64,000 nucleotides of DNA from Rutpela maculata (Eukaryota > Arthropoda > Insecta > Coleoptera > Cerambycidae), in NCBI GenBank assembly GCA_936432065.2, contig OW386291.2, positions 26,079,821 to 26,143,820 of the forward strand, in the 5' to 3' direction. Below are positions 11,726 through 22,893 of the stretch, in pieces. The position numbers were made by a program, and so were the translations under genes. Numbering within the stretch: the first letter of the stretch is position 1; every line of letters starts with the position of its first letter. The notes under the pieces are model-generated. The model was not told where the DNA came from and made no database searches. It worked only from the letters and a program-made list of their open reading frames with translations.

Positions 11726-12646
11726 TTTCATGTACATTTTGTTCTTAAAATAAGTGGGTAGTCGACAATGACCGGGTATTTTAATAATTATTAGCTAATT
11801 TTAGAAATTGAAACATACGTTGGTTCTTCAAAGAGTGAATGTATATCAAATTATTGTTAACCCGATTTATAATAAATGTTTTAAAATTGCTATGCAAATT
11901 TCCTTTAACTAAAACACCTATAAATTTTGAATCCGTTCCGCAAAGTACCACGCAAATATAACATATCAGCTGAGCGTTTACTGTATTTTCATATTGCCTT
12001 ACTTCCTATTTCGTAACTCTGTCCCACTCTATGTGTAACAGCGGGTCATCAATGGAAAATAAAAATGACTTGTAGAAAAAATATCTGAAGAAATATTGCC
12101 AGTAAAGTACTAAGACGAAAAGCAAGATTAAATCTTTGCTGGGAGCATTTAAACGCCAAAAAATTGAAGAGAACTAAACTGTGTAATCGGTCCTAATTCT
12201 AGGGTGCGCTTTAAAATTTCACGGACCAAAAATGAAGGTTCCGGTTGTTAAAGTTGTTTTATTTCGCTACTATATTTTATGATCAACCAGCGGCGGATGG
12301 TGAGTAGAGTAACATTGGTTTTGTTTAATTAATTTTTTACAAACAATTTTTTATTACAGCTGTCTATTGAAGTAATAATTTAACTGCATTTGTAGAGTTA
12401 ATGCTTTAATTTAATTGTAAATCTCTCAAATCCAATTCATCTAAGTAACGGTTAGAAGCGCTTTTTCAAATGGCTTATTTGGGTTGCATATTTGGTGATA
12501 TTTTGCAATTCGTATATTGTAAGTTGATAGGACTATAAAATAGGTCGATGATGTTCCAACAATCGTTAAATTGAGTTGAAATAATGAAAAATTATGAAAA
12601 TAATATGAGTCAAATTGTGCACATAATAATATATGAGATACGAGTA
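11726..12646. other. Unassigned DNA
   Basis: AT-rich sequence between two palindromes. No open frame, repeat partner or motif was recognised. Confidence 0.6.
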
Positions 12647-13463
12647 TACAGGGTCATTCACGGAAAGCGGGTATTAGACGTTTCTTGGGATCTGTCGAGT
12701 TTAGAAATTTGAAAATTGATATGAGGGGGTTTTTGGATATGGCGGATCCAACGAAAATATTTTCATGCTTGTGCTACTTCCGCTTATACCGGATGTAGCA
12801 CCTAACTTTGTTATTTTAAATGGAACACCCTGTATTTTATTGCATATTTCGATTCCTCATAAAATTTTAGCTTAAGTTTATGTACCATAACATACTCTTA
12901 AACATACCGGTTTTCGAGATAATTAATATTTTTGGAGATTTTTGACGGTTCCCACCCTTCGGAAAAAAAAAATCAATATCTTCTCTCATGTAGCCGATTA
13001 GGAAATTTTCTTTTCAAACTCTTACAAGTATCCTAAGACCTAACTAAAAATTCTCTTACGTTTTCCCAATATCATACAGAGTATTTTATTTTCACAGTCG
13101 AACATTGTTTTAGTTTAAACGTCAAAAAGTCATTTTTTTCAAATGGAATCCCCTGTATATTTTCACAGATTCTAATAGAGGATTCAATTCTGCATCGATT
13201 GATGTTACCATTCCCTATACCTATCTCTCTTTGTTTTCTTATTATGGACGAATATTTGTTAAACGTACAAACAAAATCAGCACTGTTTGTTAGTAGGCAA
13301 TACAAGTCATAACTTGGTTCCTTTTTTATCATAAACGAGAATAATCATGTAGATAATTGATAATCATTTATTATCAAGATGACAGCTTCAAAAACGATAG
13401 ATTAGATTTATAACAAATACTTTGGGACAAAAATTTACAAAATTAATGAACACTTTGAATATA

Positions 13464-13815
13464 AATATTTAATGCAGCAACTGTTCAAAATGCTCTCCGC
13501 ATGCACTTACAGTGGCTTGGCTAATTCATGGGGATTTGTTAAAATGTAGCCCGTTCTCTGTTCTTTGGATTTTCTTTGGTAGTAGCAGGGGTGGCATAAA
13601 CAATATTTTTAATACCCCAAAAGTCCAAAGTCTAAGGGGGTTAAATCAGGGGACCTTGCTGGCCATCTCCAAGGTCCTCGGTAGCCAAACCACCTATCTT
13701 CGAACGTCGCTACTAATTCGTCATAAACTTCCCGTGGACCGCAACCATTCATTTGAAAATACATAGAATTATAAATATTTAGGGGCAAATTATCAATAAA
13801 AGTTACTGTTCGCAA
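13464..13815 (-). pseudogene. IS630-type transposase C-terminal half (left arm and loop)
   Basis: Reverse-strand reading gives TVTFIDNLPLNIYNSMYF, then FQMNGCGPREV, then FEDRWFGYRGPWRWPARSPD and LTPLDFGLLGY. After a frameshift, KNIVYATPATTKE and the C-terminal hydrophobic end follow into the left arm. WPARSPDLTPLDF is the hallmark of this transposase family. The family normally has QDG or HDG where this copy has MNG, so the catalytic Asp appears replaced by Asn. No N-terminal DNA-binding domain is present. With stops and frameshifts in the arm portion, it cannot be functional. Confidence 0.8.
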
Positions 13816-13872
13816 AATCTTCGCATATATATTGCTATTTAAATTCTCCTCGTAGATATGATACTATCAAAA

Positions 13873-14049
13873 ATATTGTTTATGCCACCACGGCTACTAC
13901 CAAAGAAGATCCAAAAAAAGAGAATACGGACTGCATTTCAATAAATAAATACCCACGAAATTCGCCGAGCCATTGTAAGTGCCGTAAATTCCAGGATATT
14001 GGCTTGTTTGGAGAAGAATGGAGAGCATTTTGAACAGTTGCTGCATTAA
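13873..14049 (+). pseudogene. IS630-type transposase C-terminal end (right arm)
   Basis: The forward strand reads NIVYATTATTKEDPK, then after one frameshift RIRTAFQ, one in-frame stop, INTHEIRRAIVSAVNSRIL and ACLEKNGEHFEQLLH, ending at a TAA at 14047-14049. This is the mirror image of the same coding end in the left arm (13464-13620, minus) and preserves the natural C-terminus more completely. It shows that each arm of the palindrome derives from the 3' end of one transposase gene plus its terminal repeat. Confidence 0.8.
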
Positions 14050-14808
14050 ATATTTATATTCGGTGTTCATTAATTTTGTAAATTTTCGGGCCAAAGTATT
14101 TGTTATAAATCTAATCTCTCGTTTATGATAAAAAAGGAACCGAGTTATGACTTGTATTGCCTACTAACAAACAGTGCTGATTTTGTTTGCACGTTTTACA
14201 AATATTCGTCCATAATAAGAAAACAAAGAGAGATAGGTATAGGGAATGGTAATATCAATCGATGCAGAATTCAATCCTCTATTAGATTTTGTGAAAATAT
14301 GCAGGGGATTCCATTTGAAAAAAATGACTTTTTGACGTTTCAACTAAAACAATGTTCGACTGTGAAAATAAAATACTCTGTATGATATTGTGAAAACATA
14401 AGAGAACTTTTAGTTAGATCATAGGATACTTGTAAGAGTTTGAAAAGAAAATTTCCTAATCGGCTACATGATAGAAGATATTGATTTTTTTTCCGAAGGG
14501 TGGGAACCGTCAAAAATCTCCAAAAATATTAATTATCTCGAAAACCGGAATGTTTAAGAGTATGTTATGGTTTATAAACCTAAGCTAAAATTTTATGAGG
14601 AATCGAAATATGCAATAAAATACAGGGTATTCCATTTAAAATAACAAAGTTAGGTGCTACGTCCGGTATAAGCGGAAGTAGCACAAGCATGAAAATATTT
14701 TCGTTGGATCCGCCATATCTAAAAACCCCCTCATACCAATTTTCAAATTTCTAAACTCGACAGATCCCAAGAAACGTCTAATACCCGCTTTCCGTGAATG
14801 ACCCTGTA

Positions 14809-14990
14809 TATTCATTACTGTTATAGTTGAGAAAATAGAAGTAGTAGATTGAGGGTCCGAGGATAATAGCAGTGGCCTTTGTTGGTCATTTTTATCGGTT
14901 TTGGTTGCTTTTTCGGCAAGCTTCTCGATGACCGACCTTACCTTACTCGCCCTTTCACAATAATTCTTGCCTGATCTATACTTGTGCAAA
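14809..14990 (-). other. Possible coding fragment, unrecognised
   Basis: The reverse strand is open for about 60 codons outside the palindrome and reads as a charged, helix-like peptide (KVRSVIEKLAEKATKTDK within it). A splice-acceptor-like stretch (aacttttgcacaag) precedes it on that strand. The frame runs into the end of the palindromic element at 14808. I do not recognise the family; it could be a host exon remnant or chance. Confidence 0.25.
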
Positions 14991-15004
14991 AGTTAAATAT
15001 AAGT

Positions 15005-15650
15005 AAATTAAACGTAAAACAACTTTTTGAAAAAGCTTTTATTATTTAGGTGTAGGTACTAAAACGAAAGAAATAAACATTAAAAAATGATAATTAATTG
15101 TTTTAAAAATTCGCGCGCGAGAAGTAAGTATTTTTGCTTCCACATCCTGTGGAAGTATAGTAACGACAGAAAAAAAAATTGAAAATTTTTATCGTACAAA
15201 TAGGCTTAGAATGTCATGAAACGTCGATATTTTAGGTTTGATCGAATACAAAATTTCTGTATGTCGGTCTGTAACTTTATTTGTGCGCACGATTACTCTG
15301 GAACCGTTTAAGATATTGATTTGAAATTTGGTACATGTTTGTATCTTAACATGATCTGGAACTAGATTATATTTTCATCTTATTTCGTTGAAGGTTGGGG
15401 GTAAATTGGGGTAAATGGGGGTAAATAGATAAATCAAGCAGGTAAGGGTCCATAAAATTGGTATTTAGTATATACAAAAGAAGCTATAAGGTCTAAAAAA
15501 GTTTTTTAAAATTTATTTCTATTGACGCGATAAGCTTTTAAGGCTTATTTATTTTGTTTTTTTTAGTACCCCTGAATAATAATAAAAGCTTGTTTCTAAA
15601 ACTTTTTTTTTTACATCTTATTTTATTTTTAAAATTTTAGTCGTCTTAAT
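15005..15650. repeat. Inverted-repeat element (family B) split by a family A copy
   Basis: The left segment (aaaaagcttttattatttag, then a gtgtaggtactaaaacg block) is matched in reverse complement by 15515-15640 (tttagtacccctgaataata then aaaagcttg). A related pair of arms is at 51285-51420 and 52985-53125. The tip between arm and insertion carries a cgcgcgcga motif, shared with the 53-kb copy. Confidence 0.5.
15136..15505 (+). repeat. Family A copy 4 (3'-truncated)
   Basis: Starts gcttccacatcctgtggaag, then tgtatgtcggtctgtaactt, ctggaaccgtttaagatatt and the ggtaaat block. It stops just after ctataaggtctaaaaaag. It sits between the two family B arms. Confidence 0.8.
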
Positions 15651-16859
15651 TAGTTTCTTAGAATGCAACATCTGAGGGAATACACTACTCGATCAGATTA
15701 TAATGTTAAAATTTTTAACCATCATCGTAGAAAAAAAAATTGTGCAGAAATTCGTTGCATAACAGACTAAATTCGAATATCGAATAAAAATGCCTGTCTG
15801 TCTATGTCTGTGCATGTGTGTGTGTGTAGATCGTTTCTTGTAAACAAGGTAACTTCTGTTAGATTTAACATTTTTAATTCAAATTTGGAGCTTATATAAA
15901 ACAGCATAGCAGAATACTCCCTGTTGAAATTGTGCCCCCTCATACAGGGTGATTACCATAAACTCTCATTTTTATTTAGTTTTAGACCCAAATATGGCGA
16001 AGTCTTTCGATTAAGCACACAAAAATATGAAAACGCACAAAATTTCTAAACCGCAATATACATGTTCGAACCGACTTTATGTAAGTTAGATCACATAACA
16101 ATGTTACCTTAAAATATCATTAAAGTATTATTAATAAGACTATTATAAAATAAGCAATAGCTGCCGTCGGGCGTTGCCAATTGCAAGTATTCGTTAAATA
16201 CGGTAATTTACATTGGACTTAAAATGTTCATTTCGAATTTGCAACATATACAGGGTGTTTCGAAAGATTGGGACAACGCTTAGCCGTATATTCTTGACAT
16301 CAAAACAAGTCGATTTAACGAGGCACTTCTCGATTAATTCTCGTTAAAAATGATGAACGAGACATGAATTAATCGAGAACTGCCATTTTTCATTGGCCTA
16401 AGTTCCAGTAATATCAACCAAAGTTGTATCAAATTGAAGGTTAAAATTATTAAAACAGCGAGGCTAAAACTTTTTTCTATTTATAGAGCGGGGTGTATAA
16501 TACGATAAAAAAAAATGCGAACTGCCGTTTTCCGTAGCTGCGCGAAATAGAATGGAGTCGCATATACGTTCGGCATGCTAGCGCGGCGGCGCGCAGTACA
16601 TACAAGAAGAAGATGTGGACTACGGAGACGAATCAGACAATGAGATATGTATGAGTGAAAGATCATCAGATGACGATGAATTAAATATTTGAAACTATAA
16701 TAATAAACCTGACAATTTTAATCCTTCTTCTATCATTACTGTATGTCCAGAACCTCGAAATTCAATTCCAATTCCATTTAAACAAATTCTTTGAGAGTTT
16801 GTGCTTACAAACCGCCTTAATTTGCTTTTTTTTTGTCTCGGCGAGAATCATTTTTCTCA
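15651..16859. other. Unassigned DNA with element-end fragments
   Basis: Contains a tctgtctatg/tgtgtg microsatellite at about 15790-15830, a tacagggtgattacc terminus at about 15953 whose following ~150 bases resemble 40425-40620, and a tacagggtgtttcg terminus at about 16250. A short acidic reading at 16590-16690 (EEDVDYGDESDNEIC) recalls acidic N-termini of DNA transposases, but nothing downstream confirms it. Confidence 0.5.
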
Positions 16860-17350
16860 AATGTGAACTAGGAAAAAGTTCGGTTTATATTTTTTTCGTC
16901 TTCTTAATGATATTTGGAATAGCCTGAAGTGGAGAACTGCCTCGCCGCGATGACTTGATCAGCCCTCAAAATTAAGCAACATGCGAATGTAATCACTCGT
17001 AACTGAACTAGCAAAACGTTCCGTTCGAACTTTCTTGTGGTCAAGAGAGTCGAAACTACTTGATAATGAGCAGAACTGCCTCGCCGCGGTGACCAGACTT
17101 TTGACCAGTGGCTATTTGTCATTATTTCGGTCTTTGTAACTCGGTGTATCAGTCAAAAGGGAAGTTCTCAATTTTTCCTCATCATATTCACTTCCCTCGA
17201 CAAGAAGACAAAAGAATCTGCCTCGCTGCGAAGACCGAGATGACCCATTTTTCTTTACATGTTCAAAGCTCGATTTGAATCCTTTAGGACAGGTAAAACG
17301 TTCCGTCACCCTGAACTTTTCTTCTCAACTCTCCCAGAACTGATGAGAAA
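16860..17350. repeat. Degenerate ~140-bp tandem repeats
   Basis: The block ctgcctcgccgcgatgac recurs near 16935, 17072 and, more diverged, 17218, spaced about 138-146 bases. A second shared block, gcaaaacgttccgttc / gtaaaacgttccgtca, lies near 17010 and 17292. Three or four old units are present. Open frames on the minus strand (16904-17309) run across these repeats and show no domain. Confidence 0.6.
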
Positions 17351-17409
17351 AGCAGGAATTATCTTCGCTAAAGTAACTCGAAAATCTTGGTAGCGGGCTG
17401 GCGTACTAT

Positions 17410-17791
17410 TAGGAAGTCATAAACAACTTTAGATAAATTATACAGGGTATTCAAAAAATTAGAAAATATGAAATCGACTGCAAACTACCTTTTTTTACAT
17501 TTTTATTGAAAATTTTATTTAACATAGTTTTTTCTCGGCAAATCAAAAATAAGAAAGTTTTCAAAAGTGCGGTACCTTATCCGAGGACATAAGTCGTTAT
17601 TTCCTTATTTTGCAACTAAACTTCGTATTTAAGCTTTTCTTCATAAGTGAAAAAACTTTATTAAATAAAATTTTCTAATAAAAACGTAAAAAATGGTAGT
17701 TAGTTAGTGCTTAAGTCGATTTCATATTTTCTAATTTTTAGAATAACCTGTATAATTTATATTAAGTTTGATAATTGTTTATGGCTTCCTA
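17410..17791. mobile_element. Palindromic MITE
   Basis: The left arm (aggaagtcataaacaac, then attatacagggtattc and ttagaaaatatgaaatcgac) is matched in reverse complement by the right arm ending atggcttcct. Arms are about 75 bases, total about 380. A partial second copy of its interior (ttctcggcaaat ... gtgcggtac) follows at about 17820-17890. Confidence 0.75.
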
Positions 17792-18149
17792 AGACGGGCA
17801 AAATTTTTATAAACAATAACTCTTTCTCGGCAAATAAAAAATAAGAAAGTTTACAAGAGTGCGGTACCCCATCCGGGGACACACTGTATATTAATTATAA
17901 ATAAGAAAATATTATTAATGAAAGACGTATTGATAAATTAATATAAAAAACATTAAATATAATAATATAAACGGTATGTGGGCAGAAATAAAGTACCAAT
18001 AATTTAGTTCTACCTTACTTATCTTTGACCTTCCTCCCTTTGCAGAGGCAAACCCTTAAAAATAATCAAAATATAAGAAAACGGTAGGTCAATTATTTGT
18101 TATAAAATGCTCTATAAAAAAGTCCTGATGCATTTTTTTCAAATTTATT

Positions 18150-18915
18150 ACAGATTAGAGAATATTATTTAGGTATTATGCAAATCGCAACTTACACACT
18201 TTTTTATTTATTATGAAAATACCTACTTTCTGTATATTGTTGCCCTAATCTGGGCACGCTAATATACTAGTTAGGTAAATACTTTAAAACACTCATTATT
18301 GGAGAACCAATCAAAACAACTACTCTTCTAGCTAATACTGACGAGGTATTGAATTACATGAGAGGATTCTTAGCATATTAAAGAAAAAGAATTATATTGA
18401 AAATACTTAAATAATTTATTTACATTTAGTCATTCACACTTTTTTATTTAATATAAAATTATCTACTTTCTGTATATTGGTACCTTAATCTGGTCACGCT
18501 AATATACTAGTTAGGACACTTTAAAACACTCATTATTGGAGAACCAATCAAAATAACTACTCTTCTAGCTAATACTGACGAAGTATTGAATTACATGAGA
18601 GGATTCTTAGCATATTAAAGAAAACAAATATATTGAAAATACTTAAATCATTTATTTACATTTAGTCATTCACACTTTTTTCTTTTATATAAAATTATCT
18701 ACTTTCTGTATATTGGTACCTTAATCTGGTCACGCTAATATACTACTTAGGACACTTTAAAACACTCATTATTGGAAAAACAATCAAAACAACTATTCTT
18801 CTAGCTAATACTGACGAAGTATTGAATTACATGATAGGATTCCTAGCATTTTAAGGCAAAAAAATATATTGAAAATACTTAAATTATTTATTGAAATTCA
18901 GTCATTCACAACAAC
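18150..18915 (+). repeat. ~238-bp tandem repeat, three units
   Basis: The core tactttctgtatattg occurs at 18224, 18464 and 18700 (periods 240 and 236). Each unit continues with gggcacgctaatatactag (or a variant), the aaaacactcattattgga block, ctcttctagctaatactgac and a gaattacatga block. The same unit occurs at 44163-44700 and partially at 19046-19175, so this is a dispersed family carrying tandem units. Confidence 0.9.
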
Positions 18916-19045
18916 TATATTGAACCGTACATTCTATTTCAACTCTAGAAAAGTTGTACAAGTTTTTTCGAACTCGTTAGTTCTCATCAGTAGAGTATAG
19001 AAACATTCACTCATTATTACAAGCCTATTCTTGATTTATTTTTAC

Positions 19046-19175
19046 AATTGATTATTTTATATTTATTTGCTTTTATCATGATTATAGAATATTATTTAGG
19101 TATTATGCAAATCGCAACTTACACACTTTTTTATTTATTATGAAAATACCCACTTTCTGTATATTGTTGCCCTAA
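19046..19175 (+). repeat. Partial copy of the ~238-bp family
   Basis: Contains the family head (gcttttatcatgattatag, attatttaggtattatgcaa) and the first ~75 bases of a unit (atacccactttctgtatatt), then breaks off. The same head precedes the units at 18150 and 44163. Confidence 0.8.
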
Positions 19176-20238
19176 ATTTTCATTAATTTTACTCATAACT
19201 TCTTAATTATCGAAGTTACAACAGAAAGTTGTTACCAAAAGTTGCAGATAACATTATTATCTACAAAATGTTCTCTAAAAATTTTTTATTGGAGTCATAT
19301 TTTTTAAAATGTAATAAAAAAATATTTAGACTGTTATTTTCAAGATGGCGGTCAAATGGGTGCAACCCGAAAAGTCGAATTTAGACTTATGTTGGATCCC
19401 TCACATTATAAAAAAAAATAAAATCGTATCCTACCCAAAATGCACGGTTGACCTTTTTTTAACGCCGGATTAAGTGGAAAATTTACATTTTAGTATGTGG
19501 AAAATATTTTCCTTATTTTTAATATTCATGCATTTTTCATATTTAATTTAAGTACACTTTTCGACAGACATTTTACCGTATCACTTCGAAGTTTGAAATA
19601 AAAATTTAGAAAATATTGCTTTAGTTGTTATAGTTTATACTTAATGTGATACGCCAATGTAGCTATTTAACTTTTGCCAATTTGATACATTGGTGCATTT
19701 ACATATTTTACACTATGGTTTGCACCATTTGCCTTCAGTTTATATAAATAGCTGTTTATACTGATTTAATGCCAATGTTGCAATAACTCACGTTAAATCT
19801 AACGAAACAAATAATCTCCAGTATAATTTTTAACTGTATCCTTAATCTAATAACATGTGCTTATCGTGGAGCCTAATTAATTAATTAATTAATGAAGTTG
19901 AATATACATACAAAATATGTTAAGTTAGGCTTTACAAGGCTAATATCGGATTTGATGGAACATATGGCAAATAATATTGTTTTTAGTATTCTAACTCTAT
20001 ACTCTATGCTCAAAGAGTTTAATTATTCTTTCCTCTGAAGTAGTTTCTATAAACACCAAAATAATTAAATCTTATTCGTGTTCCGCCAACCATGTTGGCA
20101 TTATCTGGAGATAATTAAGACTAAAGTATAACTAAGAAATTTCCTGTATTTATACTAAAATACTGACAAGTTGAACGCACTCATTTTGTCACCCCTACCT
20201 AAACTCTGCCATGTCACTGCACAGTTATTGTACCTATT
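19176..20238. other. Unassigned AT-rich DNA
   Basis: No gene or clear repeat partner was seen. A caagatggcggtcaaatggg phrase at about 19342 is of a kind common in insect non-autonomous elements. Confidence 0.55.
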
Positions 20239-21090
20239 CTTCTTCTTCTTTTGGCATCATTACCAGAGTGGGGTCCTTGCTTGTCTGGCTATTTTATTCC
20301 ATTCTGTTTTCTCTTGAGTTTTTCTTCTCCAGTTTCTAATATTCATAGCTCTTAGGTCATCTTCTACATCATCTATCCATCTCATCCTAGGTCTTTCTCT
20401 TCTTCCTCTTCCAGCAGGTTTCCACTCATATATTTTATTAGTTACTCTCGAGTCTGCCATTCTGTTGACATGTCCCAGCCATGTTAGTCTTTAACATTTT
20501 ATATACTTAATAATGTCACTCCCTTTATTAATCTGATTCAGTGCAGCATTCATGCGGATTCTCCATGTCCCATCAGCCTTCTAGACTGGCCCATGTACCT
20601 TTCACAGGATCTTTTTTTTCAATATTCGGAGTATTTCCTCGTTTTTTTTGTCATGATCCAGGTCTCACATCCATATGTTACTACAGGTCTAATTAAGGTT
20701 TTTTATATTTTTGTTTTCATGTTTTTAACTAATAGTCTACTTGTCATTATTTTTTTGTGGGCGTAGTAACATCGATTTCCTTTGAATATACATGTCTTGA
20801 TTTCACTGCTTATGGAATTGGTTTGGTTAACTTCCGCTCCTAAGTACGTGTTTTCGATTTGGATGCTGTTGTTTTTGTTGGTTGGCGTTCTTTTCACTTT
20901 CATGTATTTTGTTTTATTTTCATTAATTCCCTTTGGGACTCTTGATCAATTTGAGTAAACGTTTCCTCTAACTGGGTTTTATTTCTGCTAATAATAGCTA
21001 CATCGTCCGCATAGGCACATATTTGAGATGATTTGATTCTGTAATTGGCGTTTTTCATTACAGCTTCGAGTACCAAGTTGATATCTATTT
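20239..21090 (-). pseudogene. 5'-truncated LINE reverse transcriptase, RTE-like
   Basis: The reverse strand encodes the C-terminal part of a non-LTR retrotransposon polymerase. In order: CAYADDVAIISRNKTQLEET (the catalytic YADD), NTYLGAEVNQTNSISSEIKT, KGNRCYYAHKKIMTS, a VVTYGCETWI-like block, WLGHVNRMADSRV, and the typical tail EWKPAGRGRRERPRMRWIDD. The DNA ends in a short (gaa)n tail at about 20239-20250, as expected of a 3' end with simple repeats. Frameshifts and stops occur between 20460 and 20720. The 5' two-thirds (endonuclease and first RT motifs) are missing. The tail motif is typical of RTE/BovB-like or related elements; the clade is inference. Confidence 0.85.
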
Positions 21091-22597
21091 GTGATTTTTA
21101 GTTATTAAAGGCATGTTGGGTAATACTAGATTTTTCACTTTTCCACTTTTGAGGTGTTTCTTAAATCTTGTTTAAATTTTAACGTTCTGTTTGCACAACA
21201 TTCTTCAAATTACAATCCTTATAACTAATTTTATAAATCCCAGACCTCTAGTTTGATGTAATTTTATCCCTTGGATTGCCTAGAAGTTGCTGCAGTTTTT
21301 CCGATGAATGAACAACTCTTATATCTAAGTTTTTAAAAATTCTTCTTAGACCACGGGTAAACTGGGTTCATATGGGATTGAATTTTGAACTCCGTACGGT
21401 TTGAAAGGTCGAGGAATTCCGGAGTTTTATCTTAAATCTACGTTTTCTAATGTTTCTGTCAACTAAACTTACAGGGTATACATTATATAAATTGTATCCA
21501 TTTGTTAAAGTTTAAAATAATATTTATTTATGTACAATTTAAAAGGACAACATGGCACGACGGACAGAATAATAAAAGTAAATAGAACAGAATGAATGTT
21601 CTTACAGCTTTGTACCCCATCTATAAGAATTCCCTCTAAGTTCTATGAAAGAAAGTAAAGTTGGTTAGTTAGTTCAGCAATCTTCCCAGAGCTGTGTCGA
21701 CATCTGGAAGCTACTGACATCTATCTGGAATATTGTAGAATGTGGTAGAGAGTTCCACAACCAATTACCTAGGGATATTAACAGAGAGCGAGTCGTCGCA
21801 GAGGGCAGTTCAGTTCGAATAGTTGGTGAGAATAGATCAAAAACAAGTAAAGCGATTGAATTATTGAATTATAGTGGTCAGTGTTATATTAGTGAAGTAA
21901 TTATTTGTGGTAATTAGTATGTAAGTTAATGAATTAGTGTTTAGTGTTACCCCATTGTTATAATTTCTGGATTGTTCGAGAAGGTTCTACAGTGTTCTTC
22001 TCGGGAATTTATTACAGTCTATTTTCGCATTTTCCGGAATTTTAGGTACTAATTTCGTTATTTTTCCAAATTTTATCGTATATTTGAGCATAATAGTGGT
22101 GCCATTTCTCGCTTTTCCTAAGATATATCGTAAGCAAATAGATATTTCCTTCGGCTACGAAGCGAGTATATATGGTTGCCTAATAGTTATACCTGATGCT
22201 TTATTTCGCTGCTGATACAGGAAGTCCGCCGGACAAGGTGCGTTCAAATATTCTTTAAGAGAGCTCATTGCAAAACGCCTTGGTAGAGCTTCCACAATGG
22301 CCGGTATTTTTAATTAAACTCTCTTTTGGTGTGTAGACTTATGAAAGGACGGTCTTCGGAGCATATTACGATATTATTGGTGAATGTAAACGAAGTTAGG
22401 AAAATCTATTCAGAGTTGTGGGGTACGCCGTGAATTAGAAATTTCGAACGTACCGACGGAAATTACGAGAATTTGACATTATGATAGGGGCATATCTTTT
22501 TGGTCATTTTCCTTTTGACTGGCAAGAATATTGAGTTGTGTGAATACGCCTTTTAGCGATATTGTAAGTTTGCTCAATTTATAGGATTTAGTATTCA
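21091..22597. other. Unassigned DNA upstream of the nuclease element
   Basis: No open frame above noise. The stretch 21640-22560 is less AT-rich and contains a gcagttcagttcgaat sequence resembling an arthropod initiator (TCAGT), so it might hold a promoter or old LTR, but no second LTR copy was found. Confidence 0.45.
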
Positions 22598-22893
22598 GCA
22601 CGACAAAATTAGTCACGTCGCCGAGCCATGTAACCTTGAATCAGGGTACAAATTTATTTTATGATTGATTCTAGTATTGTTTAATATACTTAACCATAAT
22701 CCGGGGGGTGCCAGAGTGGCACCCTTGGGCAATTTAAAATATCGATGGTCAAAGGTCACGGAAGTCAAAAAAGCTGAACCACTCATTTTTTTGCGATCTA
22801 AGGGAATGGGTCAACCCAAATGAAATATTTGTAGTTAGATATTATAATATGTATTATTTATATTGTATTTTATTTTATTTTATTAATATGCAG

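Larger units (their letters stand above)
12647..14808. mobile_element. Palindromic IS630-type derivative, TA-flanked
   Basis: The left end is tacagggtcattcacggaaa and the right end is its exact reverse complement. The arms (12647 to about 13610, and about 13870 to 14808) are highly similar: over the 258-base open frame that both carry (13072-13332 minus, 14125-14385 plus) I count 9 differences, about 96-97 percent identity. Both arms contain the C-terminal coding end of an IS630-type transposase, in opposite orientation, and the ~260-base loop continues the left-arm reading into the catalytic region. The structure is best read as an inverted duplication of the 3' part of an autonomous transposon. 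Confidence 0.85.

Noticed and set aside
16590..16690. Acidic peptide EEDVDYGDESDNEIC as a piggyBac-type N-terminus
   Set aside because: No catalytic domain follows and a stop comes after about 30 codons; the resemblance is too short to call.
18150..18915. CRISPR-like array
   Set aside because: Units are ~238 bp with no constant-repeat/variable-spacer pattern, and the context is eukaryotic transposon-rich DNA.
21640..22560. LTR paired with 25.2-26.16 kb around the nuclease element
   Set aside because: I compared landmark phrases and found no direct-repeat match, so the nuclease gene is not placed inside an LTR pair.
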